A stretch of 64,000 bases of DNA from Paralithodes platypus (taxonomy: Eukaryota > Arthropoda > Malacostraca > Decapoda > Lithodidae). The notes beneath the pieces were generated by a model. It was given only the letters and a program-made list of their open reading frames with translations, did not search any database and was not told the DNA's origin. Both the position numbers and the translations under genes were made by a program. Position 1 is the first letter of the stretch. Each line of letters begins with the position of its first letter. The stretch covers positions 12,245,479 to 12,309,478 of the forward strand of contig CM064545.1 in NCBI GenBank assembly GCA_032716605.1. The letters run 5' to 3'. This document shows positions 12,961 to 25,504 of the stretch, piece by piece.

Positions 12961-15043
12961 TCAGTTGTGTGCTGAGCTTACAGGAGGGGGGCACAGGGCG
13001 AGAGGAAGGGGGGCAGTATGCCTGTAGCGCTTGCCTGAAGGAAGAATTTGAAGGTCTTGTGTTTGGTTGTTGATGCTGGGGTTGAGTGTTTGGATGTATA
13101 GAGCTTCTAAAATAGCTAGTCTTCTGGGGTCTGATTCTTTGTCGAGTATGGTGGTTTGTTTGTCTAGGTTGGCGCGAGTTAGGGCAAGATGGTGGGGGGC
13201 TTGATAGTGATCTTTTATAGCGCCAGATTGAAGGTGGAGGGTTAGTCGACGGGAAAGGCGAGTCTGTGTCATTCCAACATAGGATAGGGGTCCACAGTCC
13301 CCGGAGGTGCAAATATGCTGGTATATCACATGATCGTCTTTCGGTTGGTTGGTGGAAATGGGGCGGTTACGGAGGACAAGGTTGGAGGTCTTAGGAGATT
13401 TGTAGTAAATAATGAGTTTTATTTTATTGTCAGGGTTGGTGGGGAGGACGTTTTTGTGAATTATTTCTTTCATAATGGATTCGTCTGTTGTGTGGTCGGA
13501 AGACATGTAGTTTCTGTAGAAAAATGTAATGTTATTGGCCGGGTTGGTGCTAGGGGGGTCTTGTTTGTACCATTTTTCTAGGTGGTGGTTGATGGCATTG
13601 GTGACGTCAGTGTTGGAATACACATTGTTGACTAGGACCTGGGTGAGCCTTTTCAGTTCATTGTGTGTGTCATTCCAGGTGGTGCAATGGGTGAGGGCTC
13701 TCCTGACATAGGCGGCGATGGTGGACTGATGGTATCGTTTAGGGCATTCACTTTCCCCATTAAGACATTGGCCATTGTTAGTAGGTTTGGTGTACACCAT
13801 AGTTTTGAAGCCGTGGTCGTGGAGGGAGACAAGGAGGTCGAGGAAGGGTAGATGTCCATCGGTGGTTTCTTCGTATGTGAAGTTGAGTCCGGAGGCGGCC
13901 ATGAAGCGCTGCTGGAGGTCCCTGAGTTCGCCCAGGTCCTTCACCCGCACGAAGATATCATCGATGTACCTGCAGTAGACAGTGGGCCGGTGGGCAGCCA
14001 GGAGTTCCTCTTCGATAGTTCCCATGAAGAAATTGGCGAACAGGACCCCCAGGGGGCTTCCCATCGCTACACCGTCGATTTGCTGGTACATAGTTCCAAG
14101 AGCGTCTTCAGGGCCTTCTCTGGGATGTCCAGGGGGGGCGTGTTAGGGCAGTGGTAAACTCGACGTAGGATAAAATCTATGGTCTTGTCAACGGGCACGT
14201 TGGTAAACAAACTCTCTACGTCGAGGGAGGCGATGATGTGGTCGTTAGCTGGGGGGGCATCTCGTAGAATTTCTAGGAAGTCATAAGCAGAGTTGAGGTT
14301 GTATTGCCGAGGAACAAAAGGGGTGAGGAGTTTGTTCAGGGCCTTGGCGGTCTGGTAGGTAGCAGTAGGGATCTGTGATATGATGGGGCGGAGGGGGTTC
14401 CCGGGTTTGTGGGTTTTTATAGTACCGTAAGCATAACCTGGGGTGAATTCGCCGATGAGTTTCTTCAGGTGTACGCCATCGGCTTTGGCGTTGATAGCAG
14501 TGATGGTGGTGTTGGCTTTCCTTTTTATTTCATCAGTAGGGTTGCGAGTGATCCTTTTGAATTTGTTTTTATCACTAAGAATGTCGTCCATTTTCCGTAG
14601 GTATTCTTCTTTTCCGTGTATCACAAGGCAGGAGGCCTTATCAGCTCGTCGGATGATGATGTTGGGGTTCTCTTTAAGTTGTTTAGCGGCTTTGAAGTGG
14701 TGTTTATTGAGGAGCTTGCTTTGGTGGGATCCTCTGGTTTTGGCGGCTTCTTCTAGTAGGGTGGGTTGTAGGGCTGGGGTGGTGGTGATCTTGCCGTCTT
14801 TCTGGAATCGTAGGATGTCATTCAGTAGGACTTCAATTTCAAGGCGTTTTCGGTGGGGTCCCGGCTGGGAAATGTAGTGGCAATTTAAGCCTTTGTTCAG
14901 GAGGTCTTTTTGGTCCGGCGTTAGGGTGGTGTTGGTGAGGTTAATATATTATCCTTTTGTTGGCTTGGGAAGTTTTATGTTTCCACCATATAGACGGGAG
15001 AGTTTTTGGATGGTAGTGTTCTCTGTTTGTCGTCTGTGTTGTT
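12961..15043 (-). pseudogene. Penelope-like element: RT + GIY-YIG, left arm and spacer
   Basis: The translation has IIIRRADKASCLVI, YGTIKTHKPGNPLRPIIS, an SLDVESLFTNVP catalytic block, MGSPLGVLFANFFM, a CRYIDDIFVRV active site, and after a linker YVGMTQTRLSRR-TLHLQSGAI with a downstream EALYIQTLNP, that is a GIY-YIG endonuclease. RT followed by GIY-YIG defines Penelope-like elements. The 14746-15043 part (upstream N-terminal region, with an in-frame TAA near 14950) exists only here and forms the palindrome spacer. A 40-bp deletion near 14098, between two ATGTACCA copies kept in the right arm, shifts the frame just upstream of the MYQQIDG block. Confidence 0.9.
14746..15043. other. Spacer of the giant inverted repeat
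   Basis: 298 bp present once. It continues the left-arm Penelope ORF toward its N-terminus. At about 15044 the sequence switches to the plus strand of the same ORF at a shared CGCCAAAACCAG, a 12-bp identity at the junction. Confidence 0.9.
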
Positions 15044-17471
15044 CGCCAAAACCAGAAGATCCCACCAAAGCAAGCTCCTCAATAAACACCACTTCAAAGC
15101 CGCTAAACAACTTAACACCTTACGAGCGGCCTAGGCGGTATATAATATGTAGCCACCAGCAGGGTGTTTTTAGCCAAAATAGGCCTGTTTACGTGATCAT
15201 ATTCATGCCTAAATAAGACCCAGAGCGTAAAACAAGTATCTATCTCTGAAAGGGCATAAACAGAGCTTTCCAATGACACCATAACGATCCTTGTATGATG
15301 GCTAGTTTTCTTGCAACAACCGCGCAACGCGAGTGCAAAAAGCATGTAATTCGGCACTTTCCCCATACAATTCCGTATATAGCGAGTGAGAGAAGGGAGG
15401 AAGGTGGGATTCGTGTCAGTAGGTTCGCCACGGTGGTCTGGAGCAGTCATACGCTCGCTACTCTCCTGCCACCACTTGTCTCTCTCTCTCAGCAACATTA
15501 CGTGCTGAAATTGCCACACGACCTATGTCGAGCGCCGCCAGATAGTCCAGATTAATTATACTCGACTTATGTTGCGCCCCGACAATTAGGGATTAAAGAG
15601 AACCCCAACATCATCATCCGACGAGCTGATAAGGCCTCCTGCCTTGTGATACACGGAAAAGAAGAATACCTACGGAAAATGGACGACATTCTTAGTGATA
15701 AAAACAAATTCAAAAGGATCACTCGCAATCCTACTGACGAAATAAAAAGGAAAGCCAACACCACCATCACTGCTATCAACGCCAAAGCCGATGGCGTACA
15801 CCTGAAGAAACTCATCGGCGAATTCACCCCAGGTTATGCTTACGGTACTATAAAAACCCACAAACCCGGGAACCCCCTCCGCCCCATCATATCACAGATC
15901 CCTACTGCTACCTACCAGACCGCCAAGGCCCTGAACAAACTCCTCACCCCTTTTGTTCCTCGGCAATACAACCTCAACTCTGCTTATGACTTCCTAGAAA
16001 TTCTACGAGAGGCCCCCCCCACAAACGACCACATCATCGCCTCCCTCGACGTAGAGAGTTTGTTTACCAACGTGCCCGTTGACAAGACCATAGATTTTAT
16101 CCTACGTCGAGTTTACCACTGCCCTAACACGCCCCCCCTGGACATCCCGGAGAAGGCCCTGAAGACGCTCTTGGAACTATGTACCAAGGAGTCCCCTTTC
16201 CTCTGCCCCCGCGGGAATATGTACCAGCAAATCGACGGTGTAGCGATGGGAAGCCCCCTGGGGGTCCTGTTCGCCAATTTCTTCATGGGAACTATCGAAG
16301 AGGAACTCCTGGCTGCCCACCGGCCCACTGTCTACTGCAGGTACATCGATGATATCTTCGTGCGGGTGAAGGACCTGGCGAACTCAGGGACCTCCAGCAG
16401 CGCTTCATGGCCGCCTCCGGACTCAACTTCACATACGAAGAAACCACCGATGGACATCTACCCTTCCTCGACCTCCTTGTCTCCCTCCACGACCACGGCT
16501 TCAAAACTATGGTGTACACCAAACCTACTAACAATGGCCAATGTCTTAATGGGGAAAGTGAATGCCCTAAACGATACCATCAGTCCACCATCGCCGCCTA
16601 TGTCAGGAGAGCCCTCACCCATTGCACCACCTGGAATGACACACACAATGAACTGGAAAGGCTCACCCAGGTCCTAGTCAACAATGGGTATTCCAACACT
16701 GACGTCACCAATGCCATCAACCACCACCTAGAAAAATGGTACAAACAAGACCCCCCTAGCACCAACCCGGCCAATAACATTACATTTTTCTACAGAAACT
16801 ACATGTCTTCCGACCACACAACAGACGAATCCATTATGAAAGAAATAATTCACAAAAACGTCCTCCCCACCAACCCTGACAATAAAATAAAACTCATTAT
16901 TTACTACAAATCTCCTAAGACCTCCAACCTTGTCCTCCGTAACCGCCCCATTTCCACCAACCAACCGAAAGACGATCATGTGATATACCAGCATATTTGC
17001 ACCTCCGGGGACTGTGAACCCCTATCCTATGTTGGAATGACACAGACTCGCCTTTCCCGTCGACTAACCCTCCACCTTCAATCTGGCGCTATAAAAGATC
17101 ACTATCAAGCCCCCCACCATCTTGCCCTAACTCGCGCCAACCTAGACAAACAAACCACCATACTCGACAAAGAATCAGACCCCAGAAGACTAGCTATTTT
17201 AGAAGCTCTATACATCCAAACACTCAACCCCAGCATCAACAACCAAACACAAGACCTTCAAATTCTTCCTTCAGGCAAGCGCTACAGGCATACTGCCCCC
17301 CTTCCTCTCGCCCTGTGCCCCCCTCCTGTACGCTTCCGCGCTCAGCACACAACTGACAACACCAACCAATCACAGCCACCCACAGCCAACAACCAACCAC
17401 CGATAAGATTTAGTGCCCGTCTCGCGAATAGACTGCCTTCCACCAATGAACAGCCACCACACACCCAGTAG
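15044..17471 (+). pseudogene. Penelope-like element: RT + GIY-YIG, right arm, interrupted by MITE
   Basis: Same protein as the left-arm copy, on the plus strand. The MITE at 15116-15592 splits the 5' part between a KAAKQL and an ENPNIII block. The 40-bp segment missing in the left arm is present (about 16185-16225), keeping the frame into MYQQIDG. However, one G is missing near 16378, after the RYIDDIFVRVKDL block, so the frame shifts before the linker and GIY-YIG part, which resumes at 16407 and ends at 17471. An 8-bp indel near 17335 makes the C-terminal tail longer than in the left arm. Each arm is thus broken at a different place. Confidence 0.9.
15112..15596. mobile_element. piggyBac-type MITE, family M1, in right arm only
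   Basis: A 477-bp insert (15116-15592) flanked by TTAA at 15112-15115 and 15593-15596. The left arm has the uninterrupted sequence, a clean empty site. Left end CACCTTACGAGCGGCC; the opposite end is degraded here (CCCTAATTGTCGGGGCGC) but in sister copies reads CCCTTAATTAGCGGC. Other copies lie at 37492-37970 and 44168-44647, with a diverged relative at 47457-47848. No transposase encoded. Confidence 0.93.
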
Positions 17472-17547
17472 CTCCGCCCACCTCCCTATTCTTGATCCTC
17501 GAATTTTGTATAAATATGATGCTTTGTCCCTATTCTAATCATTACCT

Positions 17548-17597
17548 CTCCTTCCCTGAAGATGCAAGATGTTTACTTGTGAAACGTTGGATCCACC
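17548..17597 (+). ncRNA. Hammerhead-ribozyme-like motif, right arm
   Basis: CTGAAGA at 17556-17562, GCAAG/CTTGT stem II, GAAAC at 17581-17585, then GTTGGATCC, with the predicted cleavage after the second T. Same caveats as the left-arm copy. It sits 77 bp after the Penelope stop codon and just before an ATG, which is where such motifs sit in Penelope terminal repeats. Confidence 0.5.
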
Positions 17598-17598
17598 A

Positions 17599-17747
17599 TG
17601 AATTTTGCTAACCTGTTGTACCTCATCTCTGAACCCCAGAGGAAAATTGTTAGAACTATTGAAAGCTATAACAATAAAATCCTGAATGCTGAACTGCCAT
17701 TGCCTTTAACCTCGTCTGTTTAAAAGAGAATCTATTACCTGGCTATA
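17599..17747 (+). pseudogene. Start of a second Penelope-like ORF, right arm
   Basis: Counterpart of 12563-12720. A one-base deletion (GCTGAACTGCC against GCTGAAACTGCC) shifts the frame after about 30 codons here but not in the left arm. Confidence 0.5.
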
Positions 17748-17864
17748 ACATATATATATATATATTATATATATATTATATATATACAGTATATACAGTA
17801 TATATATATATTTATATACAGGTTATAATATATATATATATATATAAATCTATATATATATTAT

Positions 17865-17914
<50 letters not shown>

Positions 17915-17931
17915 GCACATTTTTATTCGTG
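17748..17931. repeat. (TA)n microsatellite, right arm
   Basis: TA-rich tract with TATTATA interruptions. The left-arm counterpart is purer and organised differently. Confidence 0.97.
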
Positions 17932-18002
17932 TATTGACTTTTTTGGGATAAATTTTAACAAATTATTTCTCTTTCAGTTCCAGACAGGACTCTTTTACAA
18001 GC

Positions 18003-19864
18003 GGGGCCGCCGCTGCGAGGCCTGCCGACCCTAACATCAGCGATGACGAATCGATGTCTGACAACAACGACGCTGACCCGGACTTCATGCCACCACCCCA
18101 CGATTTGAACACACCTCACACGTCGTATGACCCCAACGGCAAGAGGAAGTGTGTCAGGCCTGCAGTTGAGGAAATTGGTGAAGATGAGGAGGATGAGGAT
18201 GTGGAGGCAGAGCTAGAGGAGGGCACTAGGGCTAAAGTGTCCAAGGATAAGGGTAAGTGTAAGAAGTCCTAAGCACGGCCCACAACCTGGAAGAAGGTGG
18301 ACATCAAGAACCCGCCCCTGCCCACCTATCACCACCAGCCTCCTCAATACATCCAGGCTCCTCACCAGTATTTCAGCAGATTCATCACTCCACAGGTAAT
18401 CAAGCACATTACCTATCAAACCAAGCTATATGCCACCCAGAAGGACATCACCACAACTTTTTTCAACCACTGAGGAAGATATGTCGGTGTTCATCAGTAT
18501 CCTACTCTACATGGGTGTTGTTCAGTGTCCCTCCATGGACGACTACTGGGCTATGTATATTCGGGATCCTCAGGTGGCCGACCTCATGTCATCGAAGCGT
18601 TTCCGACTCCTCTGCCGAACGATCCACTTCAATGACAGCTCCCAGCTGGGTGGCATCATCGACAGGTTTTACAAGGTCCGTCTCCTCTTCAATTTTATCA
18701 CTGATGCCTTCAGGAGTGAGCCTCAATCACCCAAGCAGTCCGTCGATGAGGTCATGGTGGCTTACAAGGGAAAGACGGCAGGGAATCTCAGGCAGTACAT
18801 CAAGAATAAGCCTGACAAGTGGGGATTCAAACTGTTCTCCAGAGCCTCAGAGGATGGTTTCATCCACGACATGGACAGGGGAAGACTATGCTGTCTGCCC
18901 ACGGTATCCCCCTAACCCCAGAACAGGAGGTCCTCGGAGCCACCAGCCAGATTGTGTCGGTTCTTGCCAGCACCATGACCACATCCACTACCACAGCCAT
19001 CTTTGCCGACAATTTGTTTACGAGTCTGGAGCTGGTGAGGTACCTGCAGGGGAGGGACTGTCGGTACACAGGGACTGCGAGGGACAACAGGATCGGCAAC
19101 TTTCCTCTCAAGGCGGTCAAGGAGATGGAGAAGAAGGCTGTCCCTTGTGGTTCATATGACTACCTCTGTACCGACGATGGCATCCTGGCCCTGAGGTGGA
19201 AGGATAACAAGGTTGTGACTGTGCTGTCCAATGACCTGGGGCTGGAGCCGGTGGCGAAGTGCAAGAGGTACTGCAAGGAAACCAAGAAGAAGGAGGAAGT
19301 CGATTGCCCCAATGTCATCAAGAGCTACAATGCAAACATGGGGGGCATCGACAAGAGTGACATGCTGGTGCACCTGTATCGTACCCCCATGAGGTCCAAG
19401 AGGTGGTACATGAGGGTCTTCGCCTATTGTATGGACATCTGCCTGACCAATGCCTGGCTGTGTTACAGGCGGGACTGCGGGCACTAGGCGAAACTGGGAT
19501 TTGCCTCAAGGACTTCCGGATACAGGTGTTCCTTTGCACCAGCAACAAGGAGCCAGTCATCTCTCGGCCTCTGAGGAGCTCCTTGTCCTCGTCACCTGGC
19601 AGCCCCAGTCCCTACAGCCCCACCGACGTGATCGATCTCCCCAAACCCATCCGTGGTCACCGCAGCCAAGTGCCTGACGCCTCGGTGCAGTTTGAAAAGA
19701 CCCTCTTCCACGTGCCACTGTATGTCACCCGGCAGACCTGCAAGCACTGTAGCCGGAAAGGTAACATCATCCGGTCTAATGTGCTCTGCCGGGTATGCAA
19801 GGTACACCTGTGCCTCAACGCGGAAAGGTACTGCTTCCTGGACTACCACACACCTGTTGCTTAG
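18003..19864 (+). pseudogene. piggyBac-family transposase relic, right arm
   Basis: Mirror of 10429-12292. The first in-frame ATG is at 18054, following a CTCTTTCAG acceptor-like site at 17971-17979. It carries the same in-frame TAA (about 18270) and the same two frameshifts near 18880 and 19450. Near 18408 it keeps a YQTKLYATQK block, typical of piggyBac proteins. The left arm has lost this reading through a 5-bp insertion, but here the downstream frame does not continue from it. An extra codon (about 19664) is a further difference. The three catalytic Asp positions remain readable. It is dead as read. Confidence 0.88.
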
Positions 19865-20232
19865 GATCAAAAGGCAAGGAGGTGGGAAATCCTGGCCCCA
19901 AAGCAATGCTTATCAAACCATTATACTGTAAGGTATTTTTATTCTAATAAATTTTTGGTAACTTTTTAAAATAAAACAAAGATTATACTGTTATGTAGTG
20001 TTTATTTATCCATAATTTTTTTTTTTCAATATTGCAATATTCTGCAATTTTATGACCCTAGACCGGCGAGGAACCATATACAGTATGGTAATTTTGCAAA
20101 TTTCAATTTGCAACCTAAAAATTACAAATTTAAAACAAAACTCAGAAGTAAATATGTCTTAGAATGTGGTCTACTTTCATGGTCGAGGATCAGAAAATCG
20201 ATATTATAAGTATTTCTATGAGTGACCGGTAA
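19865..20232. other. 3' flank of piggyBac relic, right arm
   Basis: Counterpart of 10061-10428; contains AATAAA and a T-run whose length differs between arms. No gene. Confidence 0.4.
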
Positions 20233-21955
20233 AGGGGTCGCTCTACTGGTGATCTTCTTTCATATCTTGCTAACTCTTGGTCATCCAACTTTCGGAACTT
20301 CGGTGAGACTTTTTCTGTTGCACTAGACTTATCGAAGGCCTTCGATAGAGTCTGGCACAAATCTTTAATTTCCAAACTGCCCTCCTTCGGTTTCTGTCCC
20401 TCCATCTGTTCCTTTGTCTCTAATTTCCTTTCCGGCCGTTCCATAGCTGCGGTTGTGGACGGTCATCGCTCATTTCCTCATCCTATCAACTCCGGTGTTC
20501 CTCAGGGTTCTGTCCTATCTCCTATTCTCTTTCTAATTTTCATAAATGATCTTAACCCACAGAACACCAGCGACGCACTGTTTGGTCCAAAATTTTTGTA
20601 AGGCTAAACCCCAGCGACGCATACGTATGCGTCAATGTTAATTACTCCGGTCCTATGGTACCTAGAGGGCTCAGATTTGTATGGGAACTGTGTAAGTATC
20701 CCAAACAACAATGCCGATGGTTGAAAACTCTCAAATTCCAACCGCTTGCGCATGAACGCGCCAAAACCTGTTTTGGGGTGTTTTTGCCTACACATTTCCC
20801 CTCTTGTAAATCCGATTTACGGGCGCACCGTAGGACCCCTTAATGACCTAGGGGATCGGTTTTTTGTGGGTTTTCCTTCATTCCTATCCCATTCCTGGTG
20901 TTTTCTGGATTTTTTTTTTTTTTCAAAACCTGCCATTCCTGGGTGATACATTTATTTTAAATTGCCTGGGACTCAGCGGGTTAACTGTACATCCAGTCCC
21001 ATCCATTCATATGCAGACGACTCTACCTTTCACCACTCAATTAGTTTTCCAGAATGCCCCAGCCAGCAGTCCCTTAAAAACAAACGTAATGAGGCCATAA
21101 AACGCTTATCTTCTGATCTAGCTACTATTTTCAATTGGGGTAGAGAAAACCTTGTTGTATTTAATGCTTCCAAAACTCAATTTATCAATCTTACTACACG
21201 TCAGGAACCTCCAGAGGACTATCCCTTATTCTTCAACAATACAAAAATCAACCCTTCATCTTCTCTCAATGTTCTCGGTGTCTCTTTTTCGTCTGTTCTC
21301 ACTTGGAAAGACCATATTACCAGTCTCGCTAAGGCAGCCTCCCAGAAGCTGGGTGTGCTCAACCTCCTCAAAGTTTTTTTTACACCTGCGCAGCTTCTTG
21401 CTCTGTACAGGGGCACAGTGTGTCCTTGTATTGAGTATTATTCACATGTATGGGGAGGATCCTCTCACACCGCACACCTAGACAAAGTAGAAAGGAAAGC
21501 CTTTCGTATCATTAACTCCCGTCCACTCACCAGCTCTCTGCAATCTCTCTCTCTTCGCCTCGGTGTTGCATCTCTCTCGCTATTCTATCGCTACTACAAT
21601 AATCAGTGTTCCTTGGAGCTTTCCCAGTGTATACCACCTCCTCTACGTAGGGTACATAGTACCCACCTTGCAACACAAACCCACCCCTACTCTGTGCAAC
21701 TGTCCAACCCGAGAGTGAAACGCTATTCTCAGACTTTCTTCTATTCAACTGCTGAGCTCTGGAACTCTCTCCCAGAATTAGCCTTTCCCTCTAACTATGA
21801 CTTAAATTGCTTCAAGCTCTGTGTGTCCAGGTTAACTCGAACGTCCCTTGATTTCGGCCATGTCACTCTTTGAAATCTGGGGGAGGCACTCGCTGCAGGC
21901 AGTTATGCCTTTTGTCTCCCTCATTCACATAGAAAAACAAATAATAAAAAAAAGA
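20233..21955 (+). mobile_element. 5'-truncated jockey/CR1-like element, right arm
   Basis: Mirror of 8338-10060, with the same truncation point and the same nested MITE (20556-20980). Predicted protein parts at 20280-20550 and 20985-21873 differ from the left arm by only a few residues (for example Leu/Phe near 21365, Ala/Thr near 21035). Confidence 0.88.
20552..20984. mobile_element. piggyBac-type MITE, family M2, right arm
   Basis: TTAA at 20552-20555 and 20981-20984 bound a 425-bp insert, the mirror of 9312-9737. It was present before the inverted duplication because both arms carry it at the same site. Confidence 0.92.
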
Positions 21956-22197
21956 TACTGTAACCTATAGCTGTACCCCTGGAAAAGAGAAGACAGGCAA
22001 AGAGGAAGAGAATACAGAGTCCTCCCCTGCCTGAGACTCCTAGCAAACCTATCTGCGGGGCTTGTACAGAAGACACCACCAGTACCCTCATCGCCCCAAG
22101 CAGCGTCACTTCCCAAGACTCCCAGAGTGTCAGGAGCGAGGCCCACCTTACCTCTGGGTAGCAATTACATCAGGTCTTTGCAGAATACAAGTGTGAA

Positions 22198-22305
22198 ATC
22201 AACCAGGGAATCCACAATCCACCAAGTCACTGCCGGCCCTGGACCAGTGCGTCTCCTGTCACTTTGGTTGGATTCCCCCAACCCTACCATCCCTCCTCAG
22301 GCCAA
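22198..22305 (-). repeat. Dispersed repeat R1, copy 3 (right arm)
   Basis: Reverse complement of 7985-8095, as part of the right arm. Confidence 0.85.
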
Positions 22306-23599
22306 TTAACCTAACAAGTGCGCATGGGGGTAATTTGACACCTCTGCCTGTGCTGACGTATTTGAACTGTTTCCATCACTAAAATATTCATTTTACCATA
22401 TACAGCATTAATACTTATCCATATGCGCCTATTATGGGTTGATTATAAAGGTATTAACCTGAAACAACAATAAAACGAGTGAAAACAGCGTTTGGATGGT
22501 CAAAATCGGAGATACAGGCTGCGAGATATATAATGTATGGGTGATGCAACCTGCTTTCCCGCCAATTTCCCCCAAGGCCACTGAGACACAGTCGATCGAT
22601 ACTCTCTCTCTCTCTCTCTTGCACTCGCTTGCTAACAGTGATGTCAATGCCCTGCTTGCAACTCCACCTACAGTAGAGAGAGACTAACTGGCCGGGCTCC
22701 TGGGGTGACTAACCCACAAACATTTATGAGAGACAACATTTTAGGAGAGACAATTTTTAGGAGAGACTACCTGGCCGGGCTGCTCCCACCCAGAGAGATT
22801 TTTGTGGGATTATTTTGGTTAGGCGTCTGACTGGGGGTGCGACACATTATACGAAGCATGACCTAGCGACTACCTGGCCGCACTGCTCCATCTAGAGAGA
22901 GACTACCTGGCCGGGCTGCTCCATCTAGAGAGAGACTACCTGGTCGGGCTGCTGCGGCGTCGCCGCTGTGCGGGTCCCTGTCGTGATTTTCACACACAAA
23001 TCTTTAGGCGATCTTCTGCTGTCCAACGTGAGTCGGTGGAATTGGGATCGATCGGAAATACTTCGATCCGAGAGCTACGACCACTCCAGTCAGACGACTC
23101 ACCAAAAATAAATTCTGCTATACGACTTGAGTTGGCGATGAACCTTTTTTCTTCAGGAGGGTCTAAATTTGTGTGTGTGAAAAATTTAATGAAATCGAAT
23201 TGTCAATTATTTTGCCACGACATCTTTCACCGAGAGAAGAAATTGTATAAACTAGGAAGGACAAATAAAAGAAAAACATGAACAATTCCATTTAATTTTC
23301 CGATCTACATTATCCGAAGCATGACCTAGCTATACGACGAATTATAAGTACGAAGCACCACAGTACCAGTTACTCCCATTAATTTTAGGTCACTTCACTT
23401 GATCCTAAAGTTAAGAAAGTGGAGGATCTGATGGGAAGGGATGGAGAGGTGCTTAGTCGGCCGTTGTCAAAGATACCCTGAGAGAGATTACCTGGCCGGG
23501 CTGCTCCACCTACAGTAGAGAGAGACTAACTGGCCGGGCTCCTGGGGCGACTCACCCAGAAAAATTTAGGAGAGACAAAATTTAGGACAAAGACTTCGA

Positions 23600-23830
23600 C
23601 GACGACGAGCTGCGCCTTGTTGCCTGTGTTGGTGCACCTGTGCGACGCATTATACGAAGCGGTACAGCGAGAGAGAGAGTGTGTACATCGTCGGAGCACA
23701 GCCACCGCCGCCGTATTCTGTGTGCTTGCTGCGCCGTGTTGCCTGTGTTGGTGCACCTGTGCGACGCATTGTACGAAGCGTGACAGCGAGAGGGAGAGTG
23801 GGTAACTCTCTCTCTCTCTGACAAACTGTA
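23600..23830 (+). repeat. Short tandem doublet inside mosaic (~120-bp unit)
   Basis: Two copies of a unit running from the GTGTTGCCTGTGTTGGTGC end through TGCGACGCATTATACGAAGC, a GCGAGAG-rich stretch and the GTCGGAGCACAGCC cassette. The second then runs into CTCTCT-rich sequence. A local tandem arrangement of mosaic modules. Confidence 0.7.
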
Positions 23831-24127
23831 TCTGTCTCTCTCTCTCTCTCTCTGAGTCAAAGATTTTTTAGCTAATATAGGAGAGAGACTACCTGGCCGG
23901 GCTGATCCACCCAGAGAGATTTTTGTGGGATTATTTTTGGTGAGGCGTCTGACTGGGGGTGCGACACATTATACGAAGCATGACCTAGGACAGTAGACGA
24001 CGCATTAAACGAAGCATGACCTAGCTATACGACGCATTATACGAAACGTTACAGCGAGAGGGAGAGTGTGTACCTCGTTGGAGCACAGCCACCGCCGCCG
24101 TATTCTATGTGCTTGCTGCACCGTCTT

Positions 24128-24159
24128 GCCTGTGTTGGTTCACCTGTGCCAACACAGGC
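24128..24159. repeat. 32-bp palindrome at a module joint
   Basis: Arms GCCTGTGTTGG and CCAACACAGGC around a 10-bp loop. Recurs at 41855-41886. Elsewhere in the mosaic only the left half is present and the following sequence differs each time (see findings). Confidence 0.85.
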
Positions 24160-25504
24160 ACACACAAGACCGTATTCGGCCCCTCGATGGGGTTGTGAAA
24201 CGATCTTTCACCCACAAAAACTAAGGAGAGAAGAAATTGTAAAACTAGGAAGGACAAATAAAAGAAAAACATGAAAAATTCCATTTTATTTTCCGATTTA
24301 CATTATACGAAGCATGACCTAGTTATACGACGAATTAGAAGTACGAAGCACCACAGTACCAGTTACTCCCATTAATTTTTGGTCACTTCACTTGATCCTA
24401 AAGTTAAGAAAGTGGAGGATCTGATGGGAGGGGATGGAGAGGTGCTTAGTCGGCCGTTGTCAAAGATACCCAGAGAGAGACTACCTGGCCGGGCAGTTCC
24501 GCCCAGAGAGGCGACTACCTGGCCGGGCTGCTCCACCTACAGTGGAGAGAGACTAACTGGCCGGGCTCTTGCGGCGACTCACCCACAAAAATTTAGGAGA
24601 GACAAAATTTAGGAGAGATTACATGGTCGGGCTGCTCCCACCAAGAGAGATTTTTGTGGGATTATTTTTGGTGAGGCGTCTGACTGGGGGTGTGACACAT
24701 TATACGAAGCATGACCTAGGACAGTAGACGACGCATTAAACGAAGCATGACCTAGTGACTACCTTGCCGGGCTGCTCCACCGAGAGAGAGACTACCTGGT
24801 CGGGCTGCTGCGGCGGCGCCGCTGTGCGGGTCCCTGTCGTGATTTTCACACACAAATCTTTAGGCGATCTTCTGCTGTCCAACGTGAGTTGGTGGAATTG
24901 GGATCGATCGGAAATACTTCGATACCTGGCCGGGTTGCTCCACTCAGAGAGGCGACTACCTGGCCGGGCTGCTCCACCTAGAGAGAGACTACCTGGTCGG
25001 GCTGCTGCGGCATCGCCGCTGTGCGGGTCCCTGTCGTGATTTTCTGGGGGTGCGACACATTATACGAAGCATGACCTAGCTATACGACGCATTATACGAA
25101 ACGTGACAGCGAGAGGGAGAGTGTGTACCTCGTCGGAGCACAGCCACCGCCGCCGTATTCTATGTGCTTGCTGCACCGTCTTGCCTGTGTTGGTGCAGGA
25201 AGGAATTGAGAGGTGCTTAGTCGGCCGTTATCAAAGATAGCCAGAGAGAGACTACCTGGCTGGGCTGCTCCACCCAGAGAGGCGACTACCTGGCCGAGCT
25301 GCTCCACCTACAGTAGAGAGAGACTAACTGGCCGGGCTCCTGCGGCGACTCACCCACAAAAATTTAGGAGAGACAAAATTTTAGGAGAGACAATTTTTAG
25401 GAGAGACTACCTGGCCGGGCTGCTCCCACCCAGAGAGATTTTTGTGGGATTATTTTTGGTGAGGCGTCTGACTGGGGGTGCGACACATTATACGAAGCAT
25501 GACC

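Larger units (their letters stand above)
15044..22664. repeat. Right arm of giant inverted repeat
   Basis: Reverse complement of 7627-14745 plus the 481-bp MITE insertion. The outer end at 22664 joins the mosaic repeat region directly, whereas the left arm's outer end joins unrelated sequence. Confidence 0.95.
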
